DNA of 33,818 nt from Phycisphaerae bacterium (GCA_014379105.1 JACMML010000256.1:1-33818), one strand, 5' to 3'. Counted from the first letter of the stretch, positions 7,519-16,797 are shown. A program made the numbers and translations. The notes: generated by a model not told the origin, from the sequence alone.

Positions 7519-9335
7519 GGTATTAATTCTCCAACCTCATCTGTGCCCTCGTTTGAAACGGAGGCAGCGATTGCTTTTTCCAACGCTTCACCCACGGTCC
7601 CTCGATACTCTACGACGCCGGTCGCACGATTTATATGCCAAACCGCCCGCCACGGTTGCTTCTCGGCATAGTAACGCAAAAGGGTGATATTCGCTGCACC
7701 TCGGTCGTGTGCCCTGATGATTTGTGCATCATCCGGTGATGCGGTTTCCATATTGTAGACGGGCTCATCATGGAAGTTGCACCCCTTTGTATATTTGAAA
7801 AGAACGACTGAAGGCCCAGAAATCGTCTGTGGAAGGATCTCATTGGCATGTGTCGTCGCGCGGAACGAGGTCGGCGCATCTTCGTGAGCAGCTGAGCTGA
7901 ACGGTGGCATATTGGAAAATGAGACGCAGAGTGCGAAAGTTCCATAGAAAGCCCCGATCGAGTTCGATCTTCTCGGCCAGAGCGCTTTCAGCGCGTTCAC
8001 ACCCAGGAACGAAAGTACAATTAACGAGGGAGCCACAATCACGGCGTAATGCGGAAGATAGAACAGGTGAGGAAAGTACACCGTCAGAAGTAAGAGCGGA
8101 ATCAATGCAAATAAAAGTCGCAGCCTGCTCGTGACGCCGGCAAATCCAACTAGCACTAGTATGTAAAGAAGAGGGTTCGGTAAGCCGAATCTCAGCGTCA
8201 GCGGTATACGCTCAAAAACAGTAGCGCTCCAGGAGCCGACCCGCTCCCTGTGAGCGATGAACGGCACCAGCCACTCGTAGTAGTAATCATTCTTCTGTGG
8301 CAGAAGTGAAATAGGCTTCCGCTCAATCATCGCGTCAAAATTGGCGTTGGTGGCGTAGTTAATCCTGGGGTAGTTGTCATCGTTGTACTTCTGATATGGG
8401 GTATAGAGCATCTTGCCCGTAACAGACGAGTTGAAATGTAGCTGCAAGAGCAAAAACGGTAGCGATCCGCCAATGCCGCACAAAAGGTGTACGAGACGTT
8501 TTTTCCAAGCTAGCCTCCAGAGATCAGCAAAAAAAAGAATCGCAACCGGCATCAGATACGCGATGGCATCCGCAGGCCGGGTGACGCATGCACATCCCGC
8601 AACTACACCTATCGCAATGACCCAGCATAGGTTGTTGGTGCGACGCCAGGCGAGCCACAGCCAGATTGTCAAAAGGCCGAGCATGAGCATCGGTAGGTGG
8701 GACGTGACTCGCGGCGCAAGGAACCGGAAATAACTTAGCGACCAAAGCATCGGCACCGCCAGGAGGCCGGCTACGCCGTCGACGGCGCGAGTGACCAGCA
8801 AATAGGTCACCGCGACGGTAATCCCGGAGATCAGTAGCGGAACGGCATACGTCGGAAGGCCTACCCAATCACCCGGAACATTAAGGAGTGTCGTGCCAAT
8901 AAAATGAATGCCTGCATAAATGGGCTTCACGAAAACGTGAAAGGTCTCAAAGAAGTCCGCAAGGGGATGTTGCGGCATCCATAGCCGACCTTGGCCGAGC
9001 ATACGAACCTGCACGACATGCATTTGATCATCGTGCCAAAAAGGCGTTAAAGTCCTTAGAACCCAGTTGTTCGCAAAGACCATGTAGATCGGCGTCGCCA
9101 AAAGCAAAAAAAGCCCGGTCAGGCGGCGCTGCAGCGGTGTCGGGTCGCGGAGTCGCTGCAAGAAGCGAGGCTGCTGCACCCCTACCGAAAGCGCGACCGC
9201 CAAACCAAGCAAAGACGCCCAGGCGGCGGTGGCACTCGCGCCATAATCTTTCGCGAACCCGGACAACGCGCACGCGCTCCCGAGGCATGCAAGGATGGAA
9301 ATAATGATTGGACGCAACGCGGCGCGCACGCTCAT
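7506..9335 (-). CDS. GT-C-fold membrane glycosyltransferase (family 39-like)
   Basis: A 609-residue polytopic protein with about 11-13 membrane segments. It has the GT-C features: an early loop acidic motif WHDDQMHVVQVRML (about 116-129) after the second membrane span, a long hydrophobic core, and a soluble C-terminal domain of about 130 residues. Such enzymes move sugars from polyprenyl-phosphate donors to lipid or protein acceptors on the outer side of the cytoplasmic membrane. ATG 9335 is the only sensible start and opens directly into a membrane segment. It is divergent from the GT2 gene at 9404, whose product could make its polyprenyl-phosphate sugar donor. Acceptor unknown. Confidence 0.75.
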   Translation of the reverse strand: MSVRAALRPIIISILACLGSACALSGFAKDYGASATAAWASLLGLAVALSVGVQQPRFLQRLRDPTPLQRRLTGLFLLLATPIYMVFANNWVLRTLTPFWHDDQMHVVQVRMLGQGRLWMPQHPLADFFETFHVFVKPIYAGIHFIGTTLLNVPGDWVGLPTYAVPLLISGITVAVTYLLVTRAVDGVAGLLAVPMLWSLSYFRFLAPRVTSHLPMLMLGLLTIWLWLAWRRTNNLCWVIAIGVVAGCACVTRPADAIAYLMPVAILFFADLWRLAWKKRLVHLLCGIGGSLPFLLLQLHFNSSVTGKMLYTPYQKYNDDNYPRINYATNANFDAMIERKPISLLPQKNDYYYEWLVPFIAHRERVGSWSATVFERIPLTLRFGLPNPLLYILVLVGFAGVTSRLRLLFALIPLLLLTVYFPHLFYLPHYAVIVAPSLIVLSFLGVNALKALWPRRSNSIGAFYGTFALCVSFSNMPPFSSAAHEDAPTSFRATTHANEILPQTISGPSVVLFKYTKGCNFHDEPVYNMETASPDDAQIIRAHDRGAANITLLRYYAEKQPWRAVWHINRATGVVEYRGTVGEALEKAIAASVSNEGTDEVGELIPWQT

Positions 9336-9403
9336 CCATATAACTTAGAAGAGCGTGTGCGAATGAGCAATTGATCCATTTACAAGGAACCGGTATCCAT
9401 AGC

Positions 9404-10411
9404 ATGAAAGGAAGTCGCGTGGACCGAGTGCATATTTCAATTGTCGTCCCGTGCCTGAACGAAGTCGAAGGGCTGGGTGAACTGCATCGGCGGCTTTCAA
9501 CAGTCTGTGCGGCGGTAAAAGAATCGCACGAAATCCTGCTTATTGATGATGGTTCCACCGACGGCACGTGGGAGCACATGCTGCAACTATGTGCGGCTGA
9601 CAAGGCAGTCCGCGCCGTACGGATGTCACGCAATTTCGGCCATCAACTGGCATTGAGTGCGGGATTGACATTGGCGCGAGGGGACCGAGTTCTGATAATT
9701 GACGCAGACCTTCAAGATCCTCCTGAACTTTTGCCAGAGATGCTGGCGCTGATCGACGCCGGGGCGGACGTCGTTTATGGCCAGCGCACCGCGCGAGAAG
9801 GCGAAACGTGGCTGAAGCGCTCTACCGCCCGTTGGTTCTATAGACTACTAAATCAGCTTTCCGAGCACCGGATACCGGCGGATACTGGCGATTTCCGCCT
9901 GATCACTCGCAGGGTTCTGGACATTCTCAACCAGATGCCTGAGCGACATCGCTATATTCGTGGGATGATCGCATGGATTGGGCTTCAGCAGGTGCCTATC
10001 ACCTACCAACGCAAGGAGCGATTCGCAGGCAACACAAAGTATCCGTTTGGAAAGATGACGAAATTCGCTTTCGATGCGATCACTTCCTTCTCGGTGAAAC
10101 CTCTCAAGCTTTCCATATGGCTTGGATTGCTCACGTCGATCATCGCAGTCCTGATGCTCGGAATGACAATCGTCGCTTGGTTTCTTGATTTGGCGGTCGT
10201 TGGGTGGTCAAGCTTGTTTGCCGCGATCACCTTTTTCAGCAGCATACAGCTGTTCATCATCGGCATCCTTGGAGAATATCTCGGCAGAGTGGCAGAGCAG
10301 CTTAGGGGCCGGCCGCTCTACGTGATCGAGCAAGTCGTCTCCGGCAGTACCGACCTGGAGGCTAAATCATCCAGAAATGCGCTGCGCACTGAGAGCGGGG
10401 GTGACAATTGA
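9404..10411 (+). CDS. GT2 polyprenyl-phosphate glycosyltransferase (DPM1/GtrB-like)
   Basis: A 335-residue enzyme that transfers a sugar from a nucleotide donor to undecaprenyl phosphate. It shows the GT-A core: SIVVPCLNEVEGL, IDDGSTDGTW, and the DADLQDPPE motif with its DxD-type metal site. RNFGHQLALSAGL and GNTKYPFGKM are typical of the GtrB/ArnC/DPM1 group. Two C-terminal membrane hairpins follow (about 228-255 and 265-295), as in GtrB. ATG 9404 has AAGGAA 14 nt upstream. GTG 9419, with AAAGGAAG 5 nt upstream, is an equally good or better start and would trim five residues. It overlaps the next gene by four bases (TTGA). Confidence 0.85.
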   Translation: MKGSRVDRVHISIVVPCLNEVEGLGELHRRLSTVCAAVKESHEILLIDDGSTDGTWEHMLQLCAADKAVRAVRMSRNFGHQLALSAGLTLARGDRVLIIDADLQDPPELLPEMLALIDAGADVVYGQRTAREGETWLKRSTARWFYRLLNQLSEHRIPADTGDFRLITRRVLDILNQMPERHRYIRGMIAWIGLQQVPITYQRKERFAGNTKYPFGKMTKFAFDAITSFSVKPLKLSIWLGLLTSIIAVLMLGMTIVAWFLDLAVVGWSSLFAAITFFSSIQLFIIGILGEYLGRVAEQLRGRPLYVIEQVVSGSTDLEAKSSRNALRTESGGDN

Positions 10412-11058
10412 GTCTAAAAGGTGTTTTGTCCCACCCCTCGGCGTATTTTTATCTCAGGCAATTATTCACGCTTGGTTTACCCTATCAGCAGCTTGTTGAT
10501 GAATTCGGTCTATCCGATCCGATGGCCCGAATTGTTGATATCGGTTGCGGGCCGGCGGACATCCTCCGATATTTTCGTAAGCAACGTCCGCAAGCCGCGT
10601 ATTTGGGGATCGACATGTCCGAACGCTACCTGCGCCAAGCTCACCTGCGCGCGATCGAAAAAGACATGGACGCTCGCTTCGAGAAACTCGATCTCTCCCG
10701 GTTAGAATCTCACGTCGACATCGCGGAGCAGTTCACTGCGATGCTTGAGCAATTCGCGCCAGATCGAGGATTGCTTCTTGGCGTGATCCATCATCTAAAC
10801 GATCATACTGTACTGACGACGCTAGACTTGCTCGGTCAGGTTGAGTCGCTCCAACGCGTTTTCACATGGGATGTGGTGATGTGCCCCAGAAGACGAGTAA
10901 ACAACTTTCTGGCAAGGCATGACCGAGGCGGGTTTGTGAGAAATGTCGCAGGGTATGAGGACTTGCTTCAAAAATCCGGGTGGAAGATACAGAGGATGTT
11001 CTGGACCCGGCCGGGCCTAAAGGCGATTGACTATATCAATTTCGAGTTGGCCCGCTGA
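10408..11058 (+). CDS. Class I SAM-dependent methyltransferase
   Basis: A 216-residue protein with the Rossmann motif I IVDIGCGPADILRYF (about 43-57) and an acidic end of strand 2 (YLGIDMSERYL), both contacting S-adenosylmethionine. The rest follows the class I order, with GLLLGVIHHLND in the position of motif IV/V. Start is TTG 10408, within the stop of the preceding glycosyltransferase (TTGA overlap), with GGGGGTG upstream, so translation is probably coupled. A role in methylating a lipid-linked sugar or glycan is inferred from the neighbours. The substrate is unknown. Confidence 0.8.
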   Translation: MSLKGVLSHPSAYFYLRQLFTLGLPYQQLVDEFGLSDPMARIVDIGCGPADILRYFRKQRPQAAYLGIDMSERYLRQAHLRAIEKDMDARFEKLDLSRLESHVDIAEQFTAMLEQFAPDRGLLLGVIHHLNDHTVLTTLDLLGQVESLQRVFTWDVVMCPRRRVNNFLARHDRGGFVRNVAGYEDLLQKSGWKIQRMFWTRPGLKAIDYINFELAR

Positions 11059-11778
11059 ATGCACAAATCCATGCCTACCCAAGACGCGGAATTTGATGTC
11101 TTCGCTGAAGACTACGGGAAACTTGTAGATCAGAGCATTAAAATCTCCGGCGAATCGTCGCAGTATTTTGCAAACGCGCGCATCGAGTGTCTCCGGAGGA
11201 TGCTTGATCAATACAAGATTTCGGCGCGCAAAGTTCTAGATTTTGGTTGTGGTATCGGGCTCGCAGCTCCGTTGCTGTTGCGTGGGCTTGGTGCCCATCA
11301 TGTCCATGGGGTCGATGTATCATCGCGCTCGATTGATGTCGCTCGCCGCAACAACACGGGGCCACAGTTCGGTTTTTCGAACCTGCGTGAATTTGTTCCC
11401 GATGGCTCTTATGACGTGGTGTATTGCAGTGGCGTCTTTCACCACATTCCTCTGGGTGAGCGCCGGGCGGCAATCGAATGCGTGTTCCGCTCACTCAGGC
11501 CCGGAGGTCATTTTGCGCTGTGGGAACACAACCCATCTAATCTTGGAACGCGGTGGGCGGTGGCAAGTTGCGTATTCGATGTGGGTGTGATCCTTCTTCG
11601 CCCGATCGATGCGGAGAGGCTGTTGAAAGGTGGTGGATTAGAAATCCTTAGCACCCGTCACCACTTTATTTTCCCCAAGTCTCTATCTCGGCTCCGTTGG
11701 ACTGAGCAATGGTTTGTCCGCCTTCCGATCGGCGCCCAATACCAAGTTCTTGGAAGAAAACGGCTAACTCAGAAATGA
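11059..11778 (+). CDS. SAM methyltransferase, paralogue of the one at 14842
   Basis: A 239-residue class I methyltransferase. Motif I is VLDFGCGIGLAAPLLL (about 59-74), followed by GVDVSSRSIDVARR and the methyltransferase-11-like block YCSGVFHHIPLGERR. The C-terminus carries FIFPKSLSRLRWTEQW and RLPIGAQYQVLGRKR, almost the same as the C-terminus of the gene product at 14842-15543. ATG 11059 follows directly on the previous stop; ATG 11071 is an alternative. No membrane segment or signal peptide. It is third in the plus-strand operon with the GT2 gene, so it likely methylates the product of that pathway. Confidence 0.82.
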   Translation: MHKSMPTQDAEFDVFAEDYGKLVDQSIKISGESSQYFANARIECLRRMLDQYKISARKVLDFGCGIGLAAPLLLRGLGAHHVHGVDVSSRSIDVARRNNTGPQFGFSNLREFVPDGSYDVVYCSGVFHHIPLGERRAAIECVFRSLRPGGHFALWEHNPSNLGTRWAVASCVFDVGVILLRPIDAERLLKGGGLEILSTRHHFIFPKSLSRLRWTEQWFVRLPIGAQYQVLGRKRLTQK

Positions 11779-11781
11779 CAC

Positions 11782-13248
11782 GTGCGGCCCCTTTCGCAAA
11801 AGACAGCTATGGTGACTAAATCGGTTTCAGTGTCGGCACCCCTGATTGAGCGCTCCTGTATTCTTCAATGTCCCATCGCTAACGCCAACGCTTCGGCTGC
11901 ATTGTTGGTGCTGGCGGCCGGGATCTACCAACTCGTTCTCGGGCCTTCGGAGGGCCTGTTTCACTATGAATTGCTTCTTTGCGCGATCCCAATGATTATA
12001 TTGGCTTGGGCTTCGCTGGTTCTGCGTGTGCGGCGCGCAGAACAAACGGCCCGAGTAGCGATGTTTCTTGCGATCATGGCTACCGCCGCGCAGCTCGCCG
12101 TTTTGCCATTTTCCAAGCATTTTAATCATTACGTTCCTCCGCACAGTTTCGGCCAGTGGTTGCCGTCTGTCGGCATTGCGGCGATTGGCGTTCTCGGAGT
12201 GTTGTCCATCGTATTGAACAAATCAGGACACTGGTTTCTGGGCTTGGCCGCGCTGCTGCATTTGTTTTTGGCGTGCTGGACGATCCACTTTTCTGCCAAA
12301 CCGTTTATTGACGTGTGGCTGTTTCATCAGGATTCGGCCGCTGCGCTTTTGCGGGGTGAGAATCCGTATGCGATCACTTTCAAGAATGTCTATGGCGAGG
12401 GGAGCGTGGTTTATTCGGCGGAAGTGCAGAAGGACGGACGGGTGCTGTTTGGGTTTCCGTATCCGCCAATGAGCATGTGGATGTATCTGCCGAGTTATTG
12501 GCTGACTGGTGAATCGCGGTACGCGCACGCGGCGGCATATGCGCTCAGTGCCCTGGGCATCGGACTTATGTCCCAGCGGCGACTTGCGCGCGCGGCGGCG
12601 GTGATGCTGCTGACTGCGCCGGCGTGCTGGCTAGTCATCAGTAGCGCATGGACGGAGCCGTTTCTGCTGATTTCATTGGTCGGCCTCGCATTGGTTGCTC
12701 TCCGAGTACCAGCGTGGACGCCTGTGATGCTCGGGCTGTTTCTGGCCATGAAGCAGTACAATGTCATCTTCCTCCCGCTGGTGTTTTTAATCCTTCCCAG
12801 GCCGTTGAAGTTGCGCACAACCGGCCGCTTTTTCGGGATCGCCGTGGCGACGGGTCTGGCGGTCTCGCTGCCGCTGGCGCTGTGGGACTGGGCGGCTTTC
12901 TGGAACAGCAATGTAACCATCCAGGTCAAACAGCCGTTCCGCTACGACGCGTTCAGCTTTCTCGCACTGGTGGCAAATGCAAAGCCTGCTGGATTCGTGC
13001 CGCCGAACTGGTGGTCGGGGATCGCATTTGCGTTGCTTGTACCGACATGGGCCGTGCTGCTCTGGCGATTGCCGCGGAACATCGGCGGATTCGTGTTGGG
13101 CGTGTCGCTGACCTCGATCGTGTTCTTATTTTCGAATCGACAGGCGTTTCTGAATTATCACACTTTCGCCGCCGGCGCGATGTTGTTGGCGATAGCCACG
13201 TTGGATGCGGTCACTCATCGGGACGAGGATCCGGCACGCAGTCCTTAG
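11782..13248 (+). CDS. GT-C-fold polyprenol-dependent glycosyltransferase (GT87-like)
   Basis: A 488-residue membrane protein with about 11 spans. Residues about 170-235 contain the hallmark luminal-side loop: acidic FIDVWLFHQDSAAALLRGENPY, then FGFPYPPMSMWMYLP, as in GT87/mannosyltransferase-type enzymes that use polyprenyl-phosphate sugars. The gene begins three bases after the methyltransferase stop, so it completes that operon. GTG 11782 is used for tight spacing; ATG 11809 is a credible alternative, since the first nine residues are not conserved-looking. Its TAG stop and the TAA of the convergent gene share bases 13245-13248. Confidence 0.75.
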   Translation: MRPLSQKTAMVTKSVSVSAPLIERSCILQCPIANANASAALLVLAAGIYQLVLGPSEGLFHYELLLCAIPMIILAWASLVLRVRRAEQTARVAMFLAIMATAAQLAVLPFSKHFNHYVPPHSFGQWLPSVGIAAIGVLGVLSIVLNKSGHWFLGLAALLHLFLACWTIHFSAKPFIDVWLFHQDSAAALLRGENPYAITFKNVYGEGSVVYSAEVQKDGRVLFGFPYPPMSMWMYLPSYWLTGESRYAHAAAYALSALGIGLMSQRRLARAAAVMLLTAPACWLVISSAWTEPFLLISLVGLALVALRVPAWTPVMLGLFLAMKQYNVIFLPLVFLILPRPLKLRTTGRFFGIAVATGLAVSLPLALWDWAAFWNSNVTIQVKQPFRYDAFSFLALVANAKPAGFVPPNWWSGIAFALLVPTWAVLLWRLPRNIGGFVLGVSLTSIVFLFSNRQAFLNYHTFAAGAMLLAIATLDAVTHRDEDPARSP

Positions 13249-14798
13249 GCCGCGTTCTGAACCATGTGCCGCTCGCTCTGGCTCACCAATTGATGCACGC
13301 CCGGAAGCGGCCGACAGACGACGAGGCTTTGGAACGCGAACATCGACGGCCAAACATTCGCCAGCACGTTGCTGATGCGGCCCAGCAGCCGGCCGGTTGC
13401 GCCAGGCATCACCGCTTCAAATGGCGCGGGAACCGGGACATATTTATCTATCCGGTACCCACAGTCGCGGAGCGTGCGAAGCAGCGTCCACTTGGTGAAC
13501 AGGCGCTTATGCGTGATATCGAGAATGCCGCGCTCGGCGTAGCTGAATCGGCCGAACAGTAGATTCAGGCGGATGCCGGCGAACGCGATGTTGGGCGTGG
13601 AAATAATCACCGTCGGCGCAGTGCGCACCTCTCCGGTCGCCTGGCTGCCGTTGCGCAGGTCGAGCAGGAATCGCTCGGGATCCGCGAGATGCTCGATCAC
13701 GTCCAGCAGCAGCACCGCGTCGTAATCGAAAATATCCGCCGGCAGCGTGTCCTGCTCCAGGTTCGCATGATGAAACTCGCTCATCATCCCGGCCAACGGT
13801 TCGTAGGCGTCCACTCCGGTTACACGCGCGCCCAGCTTTTCACACTCTTTGGCGACAAACCCCGGCCCGCAGCCCAGATCGAGGACATTCGTCGGCTTTG
13901 CCTTCGCGAGTTCGTTGAGCGCCAGACGGTGCGAGGTAAACATCGCGCTGGTCTTATCCCGATACCGCAACGGCTCAAGGTGCCGATACTTCAGCGAGCA
14001 CATCAGCCCGAAGCGGTGCAGCTTGTACTGCACAGTTGAGAGAATCACATTTTTTGCGTACGCCATGTGCGGCACACGGCAGACCTCATCCCCGTAGTGC
14101 GTGGGGATCGGAAACTCAACGACTTTCGCGCCCACGTGAAACGCCTGCAGCAGAATCTCGGTATCAAAATGAAACTCGTTGGTGTTCACTTCAAAAGGGA
14201 CCGCGCGCAAAAAGCGCGTCGCGTAGCCGCGATATCCGGTGTGATATTCGCTGAGCTTCTTGCCGGTCAAACGGTTCTGCACGCCGGTGAGGAATCGATT
14301 GCCAGCCACCTTGTACCAGCGCATGCCGCCCGCGCGGGCACTCTGGATGCTGTGCATGCGCGAGCCGAGGATCACATCTGCGTTCTCGGTCTTCCAAGTG
14401 TCGATGAACTGTGGAAGTAATTCCGGTGCGTACTGGCCATCCCCGTGGAGCAGGATGACGAACTCGAATCCGGCCGCCACCGCCAGGCGATATCCGAGCT
14501 TCTGATTGCCCCCGTAGCCCTGGTTGATCGGGTTGCGGAGCGCCGTCAGGTTCCGGATTCCGCGCTGGCTGGCCCACTCGGCGGCGATGTTCGCGGAGCG
14601 ATCGGTGCTGGCGTCATCGATCACGAGAAAATGCAGATCCGGGTCGCTCCAAAGCTCCCGCGGAACACGGTCGAGCACGCCGGCGATATGCTTCTGAGCC
14701 TCGTACGCGACAATGAAAACCAGGATGCGGCCTCGCAAGCCGGGGAAGGGTGCGTTCACGGTCGGGTCTGTCGGCGGCATTTCAGTAATATCGGTCAT
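13245..14798 (-). CDS. Bifunctional GT2 glycosyltransferase - SAM methyltransferase
   Basis: A 517-residue fusion. Residues 22-265 form a GT2 domain: ILVFIVAYEAQKHI, VIDDASTDRS (59-68), LLHGDGQYAPELLP with the metal-site Asp at 120, and EYHTGYRGYATRFL. Residues 285-500 form a class I methyltransferase with motif I VLDLGCGPGF (305-314), VTGVDAYEPL and LLLDVIEHLADPERF. No membrane anchor is obvious. The two activities may act in turn on one glycan, or the methyltransferase may cap it. GGAG lies 8 nt before ATG 14798. It is last in a three-gene minus-strand operon (16712 to 13245). Domain calls are firm; substrates are unknown. Confidence 0.85.
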   Translation of the reverse strand: MTDITEMPPTDPTVNAPFPGLRGRILVFIVAYEAQKHIAGVLDRVPRELWSDPDLHFLVIDDASTDRSANIAAEWASQRGIRNLTALRNPINQGYGGNQKLGYRLAVAAGFEFVILLHGDGQYAPELLPQFIDTWKTENADVILGSRMHSIQSARAGGMRWYKVAGNRFLTGVQNRLTGKKLSEYHTGYRGYATRFLRAVPFEVNTNEFHFDTEILLQAFHVGAKVVEFPIPTHYGDEVCRVPHMAYAKNVILSTVQYKLHRFGLMCSLKYRHLEPLRYRDKTSAMFTSHRLALNELAKAKPTNVLDLGCGPGFVAKECEKLGARVTGVDAYEPLAGMMSEFHHANLEQDTLPADIFDYDAVLLLDVIEHLADPERFLLDLRNGSQATGEVRTAPTVIISTPNIAFAGIRLNLLFGRFSYAERGILDITHKRLFTKWTLLRTLRDCGYRIDKYVPVPAPFEAVMPGATGRLLGRISNVLANVWPSMFAFQSLVVCRPLPGVHQLVSQSERHMVQNAA

Positions 14799-14814
14799 TT
14801 CGCACTCCGTCCGC

Positions 14815-14843
14815 AGAATCGACGCCTACGCGCGCTCGATTCT
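14815..14843 (-). repeat. 8-bp inverted repeat spanning the methyltransferase stop codon
   Basis: AGAATCGA (14815-14822) and TCGATTCT (14836-14843) flank a 13-nt loop in the 43-base gap between two co-directional genes; one arm includes bases of the stop codon. No U-tract follows. It may be a processing or attenuation hairpin. Confidence 0.35.
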
Positions 14844-15543
14844 AGCGTTTCCGGCCCAATGTGAGGTACTGCCCGCCAATTGGCAATCTACAAAGGGGTT
14901 TTTCCAGGAAACGCAGCGACGCGAGCGCTTTGGGGAAGATGAACAGAAATTCACTCGCGAGTACGTCAAAACCGTGGCTGCTCATCAGCGTGCGGGTCTG
15001 TGGCGGCGGAAGGGTGATTGCGTCACGATCAAATGGAATCCGGCTCATGACCAGCCGCACGCCGGGGTTCCACGGATTGTTCTCCCAAAGCGCGAACAAT
15101 CCGCCTGGTCGCAGCGCGCGATGAACATAATCGACACACGCCGCCCGACTGGCCGGCGGAATGTGGTGGAATACGCCGTTGCAGAACGCCAGATCGATCG
15201 ATCCGGCGCCGTGCCACCGATCGACATGCGCGAAAGTGGTTCGCCGATCGGTATACAGCCGTTTTGCGATGTCGATCGAAGCGTCTGAAATATCAACACC
15301 GATGTGCGATTCCACGTCGTTAAGAGATAGCAGGTATGGAGTTGATCCGCCGGTGCCGCAGCCAAAGTCCATCACGCGTCGCGGTGCGAAATGCAGCCGC
15401 TCCAGCCTGTGCTGCATCCATTCCACACGGCGCTTCGCGAAATAAGCGGCGTCCTCACCGGTGCTCGACAGCCCGGCCGCCAGCGCGGCGTTGTAGTTGC
15501 CGGCGTATCGGTCGAACAGCGCTTCGCCGAGTGGTTCGCTCAT
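14842..15543 (-). CDS. SAM methyltransferase, paralogue of the one at 11059
   Basis: A 233-residue class I methyltransferase: motif I VMDFGCGTGGSTPYLL (about 57-72), HIGVDISDASIDIAKR, then FCNGVFHHIPPASRA and LRPGGLFALWENNPWNPG. The C-terminus FIFPKALASLRFLEK and RLPIGGQYLTLGRKR matches the 11059 paralogue. The start ATG overlaps the stop of the upstream GT2 gene by four bases (ATGA), so the two are translated together. Probably methylates a lipid-linked glycan; substrate unknown. Confidence 0.83.
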   Translation of the reverse strand: MSEPLGEALFDRYAGNYNAALAAGLSSTGEDAAYFAKRRVEWMQHRLERLHFAPRRVMDFGCGTGGSTPYLLSLNDVESHIGVDISDASIDIAKRLYTDRRTTFAHVDRWHGAGSIDLAFCNGVFHHIPPASRAACVDYVHRALRPGGLFALWENNPWNPGVRLVMSRIPFDRDAITLPPPQTRTLMSSHGFDVLASEFLFIFPKALASLRFLEKPLCRLPIGGQYLTLGRKR

Positions 15544-16712
15544 TTGCGGCGCAGCCCCAGGACACTAAGGAAGAAGCTCGCGAGTATTGATTCGAACCCG
15601 AGCGCCACCAGTGTGCTGCCGGGGATCACCCAACGCAGCGACTGGGGATAATCGAGCGGACCAAACCCAACCAGCCGCCATTTGTTCAGCGCGACGCCGA
15701 TCATCGCCAGTCCGATGACCATCATGCCGGCGGCGAGAATCAGCGCGCGTTCGAGATTGATGATCCGAAGAAAGCGGTCCATCCGCGGGTCTGTCGGCAA
15801 CAGTCCGACCGAGATCGCGAATGCCTTGGTGAACACCGCGAACATGATCGCCTGGAACCCGATGAGCAGCATGAGGCTCGCGACGAGCAGCGTATTCACA
15901 TCAAATTTGACCAGATGGCCAGCGATTTGGAAGCCCATCTGAGGATACGCGACGACATATCCGACGACGCCGAGCAGAAGCGAACCGAGCCCAGGGAATA
16001 GAAACAGCCACCGCGGGCTGAAGAGGAGAAAAAATCGCAGCGTTCGCCAGCCATCACGAAACGTGCGCAGATGCGGGCGTCCGGCGATCCGGCCGTCGCG
16101 GTGGAGCGTGATCGGCACCTCGGCAATTTTCCTTCGATTGACCGCCGACTTCAGGATCATTTCGGTCGCGAATTCCATGCCCGTGCATCGCAGATCCATC
16201 TCGTCATAAAACTGTCGTGTGAAACCGCGCATGCCGCAGTAGACGTCATTCACCGGCGACCCGAACCACGACCGCGCCAGTTGGCTGAACATCGGGTTTC
16301 CCCACCAGCGGTGCAGGAACGGCATGGCGCCGGGCATGATCTTCCCACCGCCGCGTGGCAGACGACATCCTTGCGCCAGTTCGGCGCCTTGGCGCAGCTT
16401 ATCGACGAATTTCGGGATCTCCAGCAGATCGTAGCTGTCGTCCGCGTCAGCCATGACGATGAATCGGCCTTGTGATGCCGCGATGCCGTGCATCAGCGCG
16501 TTGCCGTATCCCTTCGGGCCGACATGCACGACTTGTGCGCCGGCGCTGCGGGCAAGATCGGTGGAACCGTCGGTTGACCCGTTATCCGCGACGATCACTT
16601 CGCCGTCGATGCCGGCTTCGTCCAGTGCGCGCATCGCCTTGCGGACGCAGGTTGCGATGGTGTCGGCCTCGTTGAGGCAGGGTATGACGACGGAAAGTTC
16701 AGGATCGGCCAC
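15540..16712 (-). CDS. GT2 glycosyltransferase with C-terminal membrane domain
   Basis: A 390-residue DPM1-like enzyme: LSVVIPCLNEADTI (5-18), VADNGSTDGSTDL, MADADDSYDLLEIPKF with the DxD metal motif (about 91-106), then a C-terminal region (about 235-390) with four or five membrane segments. CxMRGFTR and LRTFRDGWRTLRFFLLFSPRWLF are typical of polyprenyl-phosphate glycosyltransferases in polysaccharide clusters. Start is GTG 16712. The gene begins the minus-strand operon and is divergent from the epimerase at 16798; the 85-base gap contains a palindrome with TTGACG in both directions. Confidence 0.85.
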   Translation of the reverse strand: MADPELSVVIPCLNEADTIATCVRKAMRALDEAGIDGEVIVADNGSTDGSTDLARSAGAQVVHVGPKGYGNALMHGIAASQGRFIVMADADDSYDLLEIPKFVDKLRQGAELAQGCRLPRGGGKIMPGAMPFLHRWWGNPMFSQLARSWFGSPVNDVYCGMRGFTRQFYDEMDLRCTGMEFATEMILKSAVNRRKIAEVPITLHRDGRIAGRPHLRTFRDGWRTLRFFLLFSPRWLFLFPGLGSLLLGVVGYVVAYPQMGFQIAGHLVKFDVNTLLVASLMLLIGFQAIMFAVFTKAFAISVGLLPTDPRMDRFLRIINLERALILAAGMMVIGLAMIGVALNKWRLVGFGPLDYPQSLRWVIPGSTLVALGFESILASFFLSVLGLRRK

Positions 16713-16731
16713 GCTGCTGCATCTGAGACAT

Positions 16732-16749
16732 TTGACGACAGTACGTCAA
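16732..16749. promoter_or_regulatory. TTGACG palindrome between divergent genes
   Basis: TTGACG (16732-16737), ACAGTA, CGTCAA (16744-16749). Each arm resembles a -35 box, one on each strand, in the short gap between the GT2 operon and the epimerase gene. It may be an operator or overlapping promoter elements; no convincing -10 is seen at standard spacing. Confidence 0.3.
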
Positions 16750-16797
16750 GACATCACCGCGCTGGCGACGGGAAAGCGGTTGGTTAGAGTGGCGGGT

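Noticed and set aside
12648-13562. 304-codon plus-strand frame across the two convergent glycan genes
   Set aside because: It runs in another frame through the GT-C gene and opposite the GT2-methyltransferase; Arg- and Gly-rich shadow.
16453-16797. N-terminal extension of the epimerase
   Set aside because: It is antisense to the GT2 gene and has no Rossmann sequence; the family starts at MNVLIIGGTG (16798).
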